Positions 26,361 to 35,365 are shown, numbered from the stretch's first letter. The stretch is DNA of 64,000 bases from Alkalilacustris brevis (GCF_003350345.1 NZ_QNVJ01000054.1:1-64000); one strand, 5' to 3'. Numbers and translations are program-made. Notes: generated by a model not told the origin, from the sequence alone.

Positions 26361-28242
26361 CCAGAAGATCACCCTCACCGTCAACGGCAGGAAAGTGTCG
26401 CGCCCGCTGAACGGGGCGCCCCGGCTTCTGGATTTCCTGCGCGACGAGTTGAACCTCACCGGCACCAAGGAAGGCTGCGGTGCGGGGGAATGCGGCACCT
26501 GTTCGGTCTTTGTCGATGGCAAGCTGGTAAAATCCTGCCTGATGCCGACGCTCAAGGCCGATGGCGCCGAGATCCAGACCATCGAGGGGCTTTCGCCCGT
26601 AGGCAGCGACCTGACCCCGGTGCAGAAGGCCTTTCACAAGACCGGCGCCAGCCAGTGCGGATATTGCATCCCCGGCATGGTGATGGCCGCAACCTCGGCG
26701 CTGCGCGAGAACCCGGATGCCGATATCGAAGAAATCAAGGAACGCCTGGGCGGCAACATCTGTCGCTGCACCGGCTACACCAAGATTTTCGAAGCGGTCG
26801 AGATCGCGCGTGACGTGATCGCCGGGCGCCTGCCGCCGGTGACGCTTGAGGCCGACGAAACAAGCGACAGCTTCATCGGGGCCAATGTGCGCCGGATCGA
26901 CGCGCCCTCCAAGGTGGCGGGGAAGCTGAAATACGCCGGCGATATGGTGATGCCGGACATGCTGCATATGCAGGTGCTGCGCTCGCCCCATGCCCACGCG
27001 AAGATCCTCTCGATCGACACCTCGCAGGCCGAGGCGCTGGAAGGCGTGGAATGCGTCATCACCTCGGCCGATGTGCCGGGCAAGGACGGGTTTGGCGTTT
27101 TCGTGCATGACCAGCCGATCATGGCGCGCGAGAAGGTGCGTTATGTCGGCGAGGCTGTCGCCGCCGTGGCCGCCGAGACCGCACAGATCGCCCGCCGCGC
27201 GCTGGCGCTGATCAAGGTCGAATACGAGGAACTGCCGGGTATTTTCGACGCCGAAGAGGCGATGCAGCCCGGCGCGCCGGTGGTGCATGACTATGCCCCC
27301 GACAACCTGGTCAAGCACATCCCGGTGCGCAAGGGCGACGTGGATGCCGGCTTTGCCGAAGCCGATCTGATCGTCGAGAACACCTATTCCACCCAGCAGG
27401 TCGAACACGCCTATCTGGAGCCCGAGGCAGGGCTGGCCTATGTCGATCATGATGGCGTGGTGACGGTGGTTTCGCCCAGCCAGAATATTACCCACCACCG
27501 GCACATGCTGTCCGAGATCATCGCCAAGCCGATCAACAAGGTGCGCTTCATCATGTCGGCCGTGGGCGGCGGCTTTGGCGGCAAGGAGGACATGATCTAC
27601 CAGGGGATGCTGGCCCTGGCCGCGATGAAGACCGAACGCCCCGTGCGTCTTGTCTTCACCCGCGAGGAATCGATCATCGCCTCGGCGAAGCGTCACCCGG
27701 CGCGGATCACCTACAAGATGGGCCTCAAGAACGATGGCCGCATCACCGCCGCGAGCCTGCACATGATCTCCGATGGCGGCGCCTATGGCATGTCGACGGA
27801 AGGGGTGATGCGCAAGGCCGCGATCCTGTCGCTGGGGCCGTATGACATCGCAAATTCGCAGGTCGATACTTACGGCGTCTATACCAACAACACGCCTTCG
27901 GGGGCTTTTCGCACATTCGGGGGCATGCAGGTGCAGTTCGCCACCGAAAGCCATCTCGACATCTGCGCCGAGAAGCTGGGACTCGACCCGTTCGAGATCA
28001 GGCGGCGCAACATGATGCGGGCCGGCTCGACCACGCATACCCAGCAGAAGCTGGAAACCTGCTCGATCGAGGAGGTCTTGCGCGTGGCCGAGGAATTCTG
28101 CCGCTGGGAGCGTGGCGCGCCAACATCGCGCGGCGCCGAGCGACGCGACCTGAACGGGCCGGATGTGCGCCAGTCCTGCACGCTGGGCGCGCGCTTCCGG
28201 ATGCCCGGCGACGAGGCCGATGAAAAGCAGGAGGTTGCGTGA
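26353..28242 (+). CDS. Molybdenum hydroxylase: [2Fe-2S] domain fused to first half of Mo domain
   Basis: This 629-residue protein joins two parts. Residues about 1-165 form the two-cluster Fe-S unit, with GCGAGECGTCSVF for the first cluster and QCGYCIPGM and CRCTGYTK for the second. Residues about 180-600 are the N-terminal half of the molybdopterin domain (APSKVAGKLKYAGD; the cofactor motif GGGFGGKED; AFRTFGGMQ, similar to the AFRGFG motif of xanthine dehydrogenases). The protein stops in a charged tail, and the second half of the Mo domain is the next gene, with overlapping TGATG codons and its own strong AGGAGG site. No frameshift signs are visible. Confidence 0.88.
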   Translation: MPDQKITLTVNGRKVSRPLNGAPRLLDFLRDELNLTGTKEGCGAGECGTCSVFVDGKLVKSCLMPTLKADGAEIQTIEGLSPVGSDLTPVQKAFHKTGASQCGYCIPGMVMAATSALRENPDADIEEIKERLGGNICRCTGYTKIFEAVEIARDVIAGRLPPVTLEADETSDSFIGANVRRIDAPSKVAGKLKYAGDMVMPDMLHMQVLRSPHAHAKILSIDTSQAEALEGVECVITSADVPGKDGFGVFVHDQPIMAREKVRYVGEAVAAVAAETAQIARRALALIKVEYEELPGIFDAEEAMQPGAPVVHDYAPDNLVKHIPVRKGDVDAGFAEADLIVENTYSTQQVEHAYLEPEAGLAYVDHDGVVTVVSPSQNITHHRHMLSEIIAKPINKVRFIMSAVGGGFGGKEDMIYQGMLALAAMKTERPVRLVFTREESIIASAKRHPARITYKMGLKNDGRITAASLHMISDGGAYGMSTEGVMRKAAILSLGPYDIANSQVDTYGVYTNNTPSGAFRTFGGMQVQFATESHLDICAEKLGLDPFEIRRRNMMRAGSTTHTQQKLETCSIEEVLRVAEEFCRWERGAPTSRGAERRDLNGPDVRQSCTLGARFRMPGDEADEKQEVA

Positions 28243-29261
28243 TGGTTGCCAAGAACAACCGCTGGGCCCGCGGGCGCGGCATGGCCGCATCCTGGTATGG
28301 CATCGCCCGCACCGCCACCATCGACCGCGCCGGCGCCTGGGCCGAGCTTGACGATGGCGGCACCGCCAAGATCGTCACCGGCGTGACCGAGATCGGCGAG
28401 GGGATTTTGACGGTTCTGGCGCAGGTCGCCGCCGAGGAACTGGGCGTGCGCCCCGACGATGTGACCATCGGCGACAATGACACCGCCCGTTCGCCCGAGG
28501 CCGCCCATGCCGGCGCCACCCGGCAGACCTACATGATCGGCAACTCGGTCGCGCTGGCGTGCCGCAATGCGCGCGAAAAGCTCGATGCCGAACTGGCCGA
28601 TTACTGGCAGGTGGACATCGGGCTGATCGAGGCCTTCAACGGCGAAATCTGGGCTCGCGGCACCAACAAGCGCCTGACCATGCAAGAGGCCGTGGACCTG
28701 TGCAAGAAGCGCGGCGTCGTGCCGGTGGGTTCGGGGTCGTTCACCGCGCATGGCACCGGGCTGGACCCGGTGGATGGCACCGGCGCGCCCTGGCAGGCCT
28801 ACGTGTTCGGTTGCCAGGTGGCCGAGGTCGAGGTCGACACCGTGACCGGCGAAGTGCAGGTGCTGGGTGTCTGGGCCGTGCATGACGTGGGCCGCGCGAT
28901 CAACCCGCGCGGGGTCGAGGGTCAGATCGAAGGCGGGATCGTGCAGGGCCTGGGCCAGGCCCTGATGGAGGATTACGAGACCGTCGACGGCCACACCACC
29001 ACGCATGGTTTTGCCAAGTATATCCTGCCCACGTCGCTGGATATTCCGCAGATCAACTGCCGTCTGGTCGAAGACCGCGACCCCCGCAGCCCGCTGGGCG
29101 CCAAGGGGATTGGCGAGCCTGCGCTGGTGCCCACGGCGCCGGCGATCATGAACGCGATCTATGACGCCATCGGGGTGCGCATCACCTCGCTGCCGGCGAC
29201 GCCCGAAAAGGTGTTGGCAGGTCTGGCCGAAAAGCGTGCCGCGGCAATGGCGGCGGAGTAA
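28242..29261 (+). CDS. Molybdenum hydroxylase: second half of Mo domain as separate subunit
   Basis: A 339-residue protein equal to the C-terminal half of the molybdopterin subunit of the xanthine dehydrogenase family. It has GRGMAASWY at the start, TEIGEGILT (GQG in most relatives; here GEG), AWAVHDVGRAIN-type cofactor contacts (VLGVWAVHDVGRAINP), GGIVQGLGQALMED and the catalytic-Glu motif KGIGEPALV near residue 290. It starts with ATG in the TGATG overlap; AGGAGG lies 7 bases before, so separate translation is built in. It must pair with the preceding subunit; a similar split is known for nicotinate dehydrogenase (NdhL/NdhM). Confidence 0.87.
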   Translation: MVAKNNRWARGRGMAASWYGIARTATIDRAGAWAELDDGGTAKIVTGVTEIGEGILTVLAQVAAEELGVRPDDVTIGDNDTARSPEAAHAGATRQTYMIGNSVALACRNAREKLDAELADYWQVDIGLIEAFNGEIWARGTNKRLTMQEAVDLCKKRGVVPVGSGSFTAHGTGLDPVDGTGAPWQAYVFGCQVAEVEVDTVTGEVQVLGVWAVHDVGRAINPRGVEGQIEGGIVQGLGQALMEDYETVDGHTTTHGFAKYILPTSLDIPQINCRLVEDRDPRSPLGAKGIGEPALVPTAPAIMNAIYDAIGVRITSLPATPEKVLAGLAEKRAAAMAAE

Positions 29262-29272
29262 GCATTTCGTCG

Positions 29273-29295
29273 GGGCCGGTGGGAGAGGCCGGCCC
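29273..29295 (+). other. Intercistronic stem-loop before the TIM-barrel gene
   Basis: GGGCCGG (29273-29279) pairs with CCGGCCC (29289-29295) around a 9-base loop. It lies in the 93-base interval between the Mo-domain gene and the TIM-barrel gene, ahead of a GAGGAGG ribosome site. Without a T-tract it is more likely an mRNA processing or stability element than a terminator. Confidence 0.4.
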
Positions 29296-29354
29296 GGACA
29301 ACTCAGGAGAGGGACCACGCCGTACAGGCGGTGTGAAGAGGAGGAAAACCACTC

Positions 29355-30287
29355 ATGGAAACGTCCATGTACAGTGCGATGCGGGTCGGGATCGTTCATT
29401 TCAAGGCCTTCCCCGGTATCGAGACGGGCGCGGGCCCGATTGTCGAGACGCTTGAGAAAATCTGCGCCGATGATTTCTGGACGGCTGTCGAGGTCGGCTG
29501 GATGAAGGATTACCGCGTGCGCAACACCGCGCGGCACCTGCTGGACCAGAGCCACCTTTCGGTCGCCTATGCGACCCAGCCCAAGATGCTGTCGAACAAG
29601 TTCAACCTCAACCACGCGGATGCCGGCCAGCGCGCCGCGGCGGTCGAGGCGGTGAAAAGCGCAGTGGACGAGGCCCGCCAGTTGGGCGCCGAGGTCGTGC
29701 GGCTGATCGCGGGCAAGGATCCGGGCGATGCCAAGCGCGACGAGGCCAAGAAGCTCTTGATCGACTCGCTGCACCAGATCCTGGACTACGCGCGCGAGGA
29801 AAAGGACGGGCTGAAGTTCACGCTCAAGATCTTCGACCGCGGCATTGACAAGAAGAACCTGATCGGCCCGGCGCATGATGCGGTGGACATCGCGCGTGCG
29901 ATCCGCCCCGATTACCCCGAGTTCGGCCTGCTGACCGATCTGAGCCATTTCCCGCTGCTTGACGAGACGCCCGAGGAAAGCATCCCGCTGCTGGCCGAGT
30001 ATCTGGACGCCGTGCATGTGGGCAACTGCGCCTTCCGCGACAAGTCGCATCCGGCCTACGGTGACATCCAGCCGCGTTTCGGCGTGCCGGGTGGCGAAAC
30101 CGACACTGCCGAGGTGGTCACCTTCTTCCGCGAGCTGCGCAAGAACGGGTTTTTCGACAAGCCCGAGCGCCCGGTGGTGAGCGCCGAAGTGCGCCCGGTT
30201 CTGGCTGGTGAGATTTCCGAGGTGATCATGGCCAATGCCAAGCGGGTGATCCGCGACGCATGGGCGCTTTCACAAAGGCAGGAATGA
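29355..30287 (+). CDS. Xylose-isomerase-like TIM barrel protein
   Basis: This 310-residue protein belongs to the xylose isomerase-like TIM barrel group (sugar isomerases, epimerases and dehydratases, including IolE). It starts RVGIVHFKAFPGIETGAG after a few residues; acidic and His residues suited to metal binding appear as FDRGIDK, LLTDLSHFPLL and LDAVHVGNCAF. No residue pattern lets me name the substrate. In the operon it is flanked by a molybdenum hydroxylase and a carboxylate transporter. Isomerase, epimerase or dehydratase activity on a sugar-derived acid or cyclitol is inferred. Confidence 0.75.
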   Translation: METSMYSAMRVGIVHFKAFPGIETGAGPIVETLEKICADDFWTAVEVGWMKDYRVRNTARHLLDQSHLSVAYATQPKMLSNKFNLNHADAGQRAAAVEAVKSAVDEARQLGAEVVRLIAGKDPGDAKRDEAKKLLIDSLHQILDYAREEKDGLKFTLKIFDRGIDKKNLIGPAHDAVDIARAIRPDYPEFGLLTDLSHFPLLDETPEESIPLLAEYLDAVHVGNCAFRDKSHPAYGDIQPRFGVPGGETDTAEVVTFFRELRKNGFFDKPERPVVSAEVRPVLAGEISEVIMANAKRVIRDAWALSQRQE

Positions 30288-30325
30288 CAGCACACAAGAA
30301 CCTGTCGAGAGCAACAAGAGGAGGA

Positions 30326-30377
30326 GTGCGCCCTCTTCGAGGAAAGATGGCGCACCACAAATGCCCGGGACGCCGGG
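30326..30377 (+). other. Two stem-loops before tctC
   Basis: GTGCGCC (30326-30332) pairs with GGCGCAC (30349-30355), enclosing a smaller CTC/GAG stem, and CCCGG (30364-30368) pairs with CCGGG (30373-30377). They sit in the 110-base interval just before the solute-binding protein gene, where transcript processing often raises binding-protein levels. No T-tract follows. Confidence 0.45.
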
Positions 30378-30397
30378 TGCAACAAGGGAGAGAGACC

Positions 30398-31363
30398 ATG
30401 AAACTTACCAAACGGACCCTGATGGCAGGGACAGCCGCCCTGGCCCTGACCCTGGGCCACGGCGCCCCCGCGCAGGCGGAATTTCCGGAACGTCCGGTCG
30501 AAATGACCATTCTCTTCGGCTCGACTGCCCAGACCATCGGGCAGCTTCTGTCCGAGCTGATGTCCGAGCACCTGCCCGAGCGGGTTGTGCCCGTGCAGCG
30601 CACCGGTGGCGGCGGGTCCGTCGGGTATCAATATGTGGATGGCACTGCGCCCGATGGCTACAATATCGTGTGGAACTCGAACTCGATCAGCACGACCTAT
30701 CACAGCGGCGCGCTCGATTTCGACCACACCGCCTTCACCCCGATCGCCAAGATCAGCACCGAGGTGACGGCGATCGCTGTCAATGCCAACTCGGGCTGGG
30801 AGTCGCTTTCCGAGATGGCCGAGGCGATCAAGGCCGAAGGCCGCCCGCTGCGCATCGGGGCCTCGGGGCGTGGCTCTTTCACGCACCTGGCGACCGAAGC
30901 CGTGCTTGAAGCTATCGGCCTGGCCGATGATGCGATCCACGTGCCCTATGATGCGGGCCGCGCGCCGGTCGAGCTTCTGGCGGGGCGTCTTGACGCCGCG
31001 CTGCAATGGCCGGGGCAGTTCGTCTCGCATCACGAGGCGGGCGATCTGCGGATCCTCTGCGTGACCAGCGACGAGCGCATCTCGATGCTGCCCGACGTGC
31101 CGACCTGCCATGAAAGCGGCGCCGAAGGGGTCAGCATGGTGATGTGGCGTGGTCTGGCCGCACCTGCCGGAACGCCGGAAGATCGCATCCTCATTCTGGA
31201 AGAGGCTGCCCGCCTTGCCACGGAGAGCGAGCGCTTCCACGAGGCCGCGCGCACCATCGGCTTCGAGGTGACTTTCGCCGATCACGCCGAGTTCGGCGAG
31301 CAGATCGCAAGCGATGATGCCATGCTCGAAGAACTGATGACCGCGCTCGGGCTCAAAGAGTAA
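30398..31363 (+). CDS. tctC: Tripartite tricarboxylate transporter solute-binding protein (TctC)
   Basis: The 321-residue periplasmic binding protein of a TTT-type transporter. It has a signal peptide (MKLTKRTLMAGTAALALTLG, cleaved after PAQA near residue 27), then FPERPVEMTILFG and RTGGGGSVGYQYV, which match the family ligand-binding pattern. It captures a carboxylate outside the membrane and passes it to TctA/TctB. The start at 30398 follows GGGAGAGAG. TctB starts three bases after its stop. The ligand is not known; the family binds citrate, terephthalate, nicotinate and many other acids. Confidence 0.92.
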   Translation: MKLTKRTLMAGTAALALTLGHGAPAQAEFPERPVEMTILFGSTAQTIGQLLSELMSEHLPERVVPVQRTGGGGSVGYQYVDGTAPDGYNIVWNSNSISTTYHSGALDFDHTAFTPIAKISTEVTAIAVNANSGWESLSEMAEAIKAEGRPLRIGASGRGSFTHLATEAVLEAIGLADDAIHVPYDAGRAPVELLAGRLDAALQWPGQFVSHHEAGDLRILCVTSDERISMLPDVPTCHESGAEGVSMVMWRGLAAPAGTPEDRILILEEAARLATESERFHEAARTIGFEVTFADHAEFGEQIASDDAMLEELMTALGLKE

Positions 31364-31366
31364 GCC

Positions 31367-31888
31367 ATGTCGCGGCTATCTCCAGAGCAGCGCGAAAAGC
31401 GCCGGGACCTGATCTTCGGATCGCTTCTGCTGGCCTTTTCCGTGGTCTGGACCGGCACCGTGTATTTCACGGTGCCGGTTGGCCGCGGTGTGGGCGTGGG
31501 GCCGCAGGCATTTCCGCTTTATCTGGGCGCATCGCTGATCGGATTGTCGGCGCTGCTGCTGTTGAATGCCTGGTTCGCTAAGGGCCAGGCAATGGATGTT
31601 CCCGATGACGAGGAACCCGACATGGTGCCGATCGCCGGCTGGCCGCTGGCGCGGCTGATCGTGTCGGTGTGTCTGGTCATCATGGCCTATGGCTACCTGA
31701 TGCAGAGTGCCGGATTCGTGATTGCCACCATGCTGGTCGTTGCCTTCACGCTCTGGGTGGTCGTGGGTGTGCGCAGGCCGGTGCTGGTCGTCGGCATGTC
31801 GGTGGGCATTACCGCGGTGTCATGGCTGGTCTTCGGCCAGATACTCGGGGCCTATATCCCGCGCGGGACATGGATATCCCTCTTCTGA
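31367..31888 (+). CDS. tctB: Tripartite tricarboxylate transporter small membrane subunit (TctB)
   Basis: A 173-residue inner-membrane protein with four membrane segments (about residues 17-35, 47-65, 95-115 and 120-160), typical of TctB. It begins with a charged cytoplasmic segment (SPEQREKRRD). It is encoded between TctC and TctA with gaps of 3 and 46 bases, as in most TTT operons. It works with TctA as the permease; function is from family knowledge. Confidence 0.9.
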   Translation: MSRLSPEQREKRRDLIFGSLLLAFSVVWTGTVYFTVPVGRGVGVGPQAFPLYLGASLIGLSALLLLNAWFAKGQAMDVPDDEEPDMVPIAGWPLARLIVSVCLVIMAYGYLMQSAGFVIATMLVVAFTLWVVVGVRRPVLVVGMSVGITAVSWLVFGQILGAYIPRGTWISLF

Positions 31889-31934
31889 ATGCAATCGGGC
31901 CCGCGGGCCCGGCAACACCTGAGAAAGGTCAGCC

Positions 31935-33467
31935 ATGGAGTTGCTATTCTCCGCAGCCACAGTGGCGCTTGCGCCCGGTGCGCTGCTCGCCGTCTTTCTG
32001 GGCAGCTTGCTCGGGGTGATCTTCGGCGCGATTCCGGGGCTGACATTCACGGTTGCGATGGCGCTGGTGGTGCCGGTTTCGTTCTCGCTGGAGACCGCGC
32101 CTGCGATCGGGATGCTTCTGGGCACCTATATCGGCGGGATGACGGGGGGGTCGGTCTCGGCGATCCTTCTGGGCATTCCCGGCACGCCCTCGGCGGCGGC
32201 AACGGTGATGGACGGCTATGCGCTGACCAAGCGCGGCAAGGCCTCGCTCGCGCTGGGCACGGCGGTGGCTGCCTCGGCCTTCGGCGGGCTGGTCAGCTTG
32301 ATCGTGATGATCGTCTCGGTCGATATCGTGGCCAAGCTGGCGTTGCATTTCGGCCCGGCCGAGACATTCGCGCTGTTGCTGTTCGGCCTTTCGACGATCT
32401 GCGGCCTTTCGCAGCGCTCGCTGCTAAAGGGGCTGGTCGCCGGGGTGCTGGGCCTGATGATCATGACCATCGGCGTGGACGAGATGGAAGGCGTGCGTCG
32501 CCTGACCTTCGGCACCGTCACCTTGCAGCAGGGGATCAACCTGCTGGTGGCGATGATCGCGCTTTTCGCCGTGCCGCATGTGATCGACGCCTTCGTGAAA
32601 TACTATCGCTCCGACACTCCGCCCGACGGAGTGAGCGACGTGCGGGTCGAGTTGCCCACGCTGCGCGATCTGGGCAAGACCTTCTGGCTGATGCTGCGCT
32701 GCTCGCTTCTGGGTACCGGGATCGGGGCCATTCCGGGCACCGGCGGGCCGATCGCCGCCTTCCTGGCCTATGCCCATGCGCGCAAGGTCTCGCGCGAGCC
32801 GGAAAAGTTCGGCCGCGGTTCGATGGAGGGGGTGGTTGCACCTGAATCGGCCAACAACGCGGTGACGGGCGGCACCATGATCCCCTTGCTGTCGCTGGGG
32901 ATTCCGGGCGATCCTGGCACGGCGATCCTGCTGTCGGGGCTGCTGATTCACGGGCTGACGCCGGGGCCGATGCTGTTCATTCAGCATCCTGGCGAGATCT
33001 ACCAGATCTATCTGGCGATCATCGTCTCTTACCTGTGCGTTGTCGCGATCCAGCTGGTTGGCATCCGCTTCTTCGTGCAGCTGTTGCGGGTGCCGGCGCA
33101 TCTGCTGGCCGTAGGCATCATCGTGATGTGTGGCTACGGCTCGTTCTCGATCCGGAACTCGGTTTTCGATGTCTACACGGTCGCGATCCTGGGCGTGCTG
33201 GCCTACGGGCTGATCAAGGCGCGCATACCGCTCACGCCGATCATCCTGGGCATCGTTCTGGGCCCGTCGCTGGAGCGCGAGTTCCGCACTGCGCTGATCC
33301 TGTCGGGGGGTGACGCCAGTGTATTCTGGACGTCGGCGCCCACGATCATCTTCATGGGGTTGGCGGTGGTCGTCATCGGCACGCAGGTCGTGCGATCGGT
33401 CCATGCCACCTTCACACCAAAAAAATCAGGGATAAGTCGAGATGCTTCAGTCAAATCCGAAAAGTAA
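31935..33467 (+). CDS. tctA: Tripartite tricarboxylate transporter large permease (TctA)
   Basis: The 510-residue permease with about twelve membrane segments. Family motifs are present in duplicate half-repeats: LLGVIFGAIPGLTFTVAMAL and ILLGIPGTPSAAATVMDGYAL near the N terminus, and GTGIGAIPGTGGPIAAFLAY plus LLSLGIPGDPGTAILLSGLL in the second half. It moves the bound acid across the inner membrane using the ion gradient. Its 3' end overlaps the IolD-like gene start by 26 bases, so that enzyme is made together with the transporter. Confidence 0.93.
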   Translation: MELLFSAATVALAPGALLAVFLGSLLGVIFGAIPGLTFTVAMALVVPVSFSLETAPAIGMLLGTYIGGMTGGSVSAILLGIPGTPSAAATVMDGYALTKRGKASLALGTAVAASAFGGLVSLIVMIVSVDIVAKLALHFGPAETFALLLFGLSTICGLSQRSLLKGLVAGVLGLMIMTIGVDEMEGVRRLTFGTVTLQQGINLLVAMIALFAVPHVIDAFVKYYRSDTPPDGVSDVRVELPTLRDLGKTFWLMLRCSLLGTGIGAIPGTGGPIAAFLAYAHARKVSREPEKFGRGSMEGVVAPESANNAVTGGTMIPLLSLGIPGDPGTAILLSGLLIHGLTPGPMLFIQHPGEIYQIYLAIIVSYLCVVAIQLVGIRFFVQLLRVPAHLLAVGIIVMCGYGSFSIRNSVFDVYTVAILGVLAYGLIKARIPLTPIILGIVLGPSLEREFRTALILSGGDASVFWTSAPTIIFMGLAVVVIGTQVVRSVHATFTPKKSGISRDASVKSEK

Positions 33468-35349
33468 GAAGGACAGCCCTGAAAGCGCGGCCATTCGTGA
33501 ACGTGCCCGCGCGCTGAACGGGGCGGGCGGCTTGCCCGGCGCATTGAAGAACGGCGCGCTGCCCGATCTGCTGGAGGTCAGCCTGTCGGAAGGGCTGATC
33601 ATCGGGTTGCTCAATCAGGGTGTCAGCACCTATTTCGCGATCTTCGGGCATGGCTCGACCGATCTGGGCGAAGTGCTGCGCATCTATACCGAGGAAGGCC
33701 TGGTCAGCGTCATAAACTGCCGCAACGAGGTCGAGATGGCCCATGCCGCCACCGCCCATGCCTGGCAATATGGCGAAACGCCGGCAGTGGTGACATCGAT
33801 CGGGCCGGGCGGATTGCAGGCGATGGCCGGGTCGCTGGCGGCGGCGTCGAACGGCATCGGCGTCTACCACATCTATGGTGATGAGACGACCTGGGGCGAA
33901 GGTTACAACATGCAGCAGATCCCCAAGGAGGAGCAGGGCCTGTTCGGCCGTATGGCGGCGCTGATGGGGCGCTCCTATACGTTGCACACGCCCGAGGCGC
34001 TGCGCGACTGCCTGCGCCGCGGCACCCAATGCGTGCACCACCCTTATCGGGCGGGGCCGTTCTACATCATGCTGCCGATCAACACCCAGCCCCGGCGCGC
34101 CACGTTCAACCTGCGCACGCTTCCGGGCCGGCTTTCGGTGCCGCGCGTGGCGCCAGCCGATCCCGGCGCAATCTCGGGCGCGGCTGATCTGCTGAACAAG
34201 GCCACGCGCGTGGTCATCAAGGCCGGCGGCGGCACGCGCCAGCACGCAGCTGCGGTGCAGGCGCTGGCCGAGCAGCTTTCGGCGCCGGTGGTGCTGTCGC
34301 CCGGCTCGACCGGGGTGCTTCCCGATGCGCACAAGCTGAACATGCATGTTGGCGGCTCCAAGGGCTCGATCAGTGGCAATTTCGCGATGGAAGGGGCCGA
34401 GGTTGCCGTTTTCATCGGCTCGCGCGGGGTGTGCCAGGCGGATTGTTCCGGCATTGGCTATCCCAATGCGCAGGCCGTGCTCAACATCAACGGCGATCTG
34501 GCCGATGTGACCCATTACGCCAACACCCACGCCCTTCCCGGTGACATCACGGCGGTGATCGAGGCGTTGCTGCCCGCGCTCGCCCCGACCGAGCAGGCCG
34601 CCAAAGCCCGCGCCGACTGGGCCGACGCCTGCACCGCAAAAAAGGCCGAATGGTCCGCCTTCAAGGCCGCGCGCACCGGGGCTGCGCCCCTGTTCGATCC
34701 GGTCTGGCAACGCGAGGTTCTGTGCCAGCCGGCCGCGATCCATGCGGTGCAGGCCTTTGCCAAGCGCATCGGTGCGGCCAAGTTCTTTGACGCGGGCGAC
34801 GTGCAGGCCAACGGCTTTCAGGTGGTCGAGGATGACGCCGTCGGCCAGACATTCACCGAAACCGGGGCCTCCTACATGGGGTTTGCGACCTCGGCGCTCT
34901 TGGGGTCTGCCGGGGTGAAACGCCCGCAATACGGCATCGCCTTCACTGGCGACGGGTCGTTCATGATGAACCCGCAGGTGCTGATCGACGCGGTCGAGCA
35001 CGGTGTGAAGGGCATGATCGCCCTTTTCGACAACCGCCGCATGGCCGCGATCACCGGGCTGCAACATGCCCAGTATGGCATCGAGTTCCGCACCAATGAC
35101 TCGGTGGCGGTCGATTACGTCCAGATGGCCGGGTCGGTCCAAGGCGTCAAGGCGCTCTGGGGCGGCACCACCCGCGAGACGCTTGAGGCCGCGCTGGCCG
35201 AGGCCCACGCCCATGAGGGGCTTTCGCTGGTGCATATCCCCGTCTATGCCGAGCAGAACGCCGACGTCGAGATGGGAGCCTACGGGTCCTGGAATGTCGG
35301 CAACTGGGTTGACGACGTGCAGGCCCGCTATCTGCAACAGAAAATCTGA
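33442..35349 (+). CDS. IolD-like thiamine-diphosphate-dependent enzyme
   Basis: A 635-residue ThDP enzyme most like IolD (trihydroxycyclohexane-1,2-dione hydrolase). It has the ThDP Glu96 in CRNEVEMAHAATAHAW, the typical GHGSTDLGEVL and IGPGGLQAMAG segments, and the cofactor-binding GDG...N motif (TGDGSFMMNP through FDNRR, about residues 502-528). IolD hydrolyses a C-C bond of a cyclic diketone during inositol breakdown. No iolE, iolG or iolB is here, so a related ring-opening or a 2-keto-acid reaction on another substrate is inferred. Its start overlaps tctA by 26 bases; a later start is possible. Confidence 0.8.
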   Translation: MLQSNPKSKKDSPESAAIRERARALNGAGGLPGALKNGALPDLLEVSLSEGLIIGLLNQGVSTYFAIFGHGSTDLGEVLRIYTEEGLVSVINCRNEVEMAHAATAHAWQYGETPAVVTSIGPGGLQAMAGSLAAASNGIGVYHIYGDETTWGEGYNMQQIPKEEQGLFGRMAALMGRSYTLHTPEALRDCLRRGTQCVHHPYRAGPFYIMLPINTQPRRATFNLRTLPGRLSVPRVAPADPGAISGAADLLNKATRVVIKAGGGTRQHAAAVQALAEQLSAPVVLSPGSTGVLPDAHKLNMHVGGSKGSISGNFAMEGAEVAVFIGSRGVCQADCSGIGYPNAQAVLNINGDLADVTHYANTHALPGDITAVIEALLPALAPTEQAAKARADWADACTAKKAEWSAFKAARTGAAPLFDPVWQREVLCQPAAIHAVQAFAKRIGAAKFFDAGDVQANGFQVVEDDAVGQTFTETGASYMGFATSALLGSAGVKRPQYGIAFTGDGSFMMNPQVLIDAVEHGVKGMIALFDNRRMAAITGLQHAQYGIEFRTNDSVAVDYVQMAGSVQGVKALWGGTTRETLEAALAEAHAHEGLSLVHIPVYAEQNADVEMGAYGSWNVGNWVDDVQARYLQQKI

Positions 35350-35365
35350 GGAGCAGCAAAGCAAC

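Noticed and set aside
28200-28260. Frameshift or sequencing error splitting the Mo subunit
   Set aside because: The junction carries an AGGAGG site at ideal spacing and a TGATG overlap, and the extra linker residues at both ends do not align with a single chain. Kept as a real split, though resequencing would settle it.
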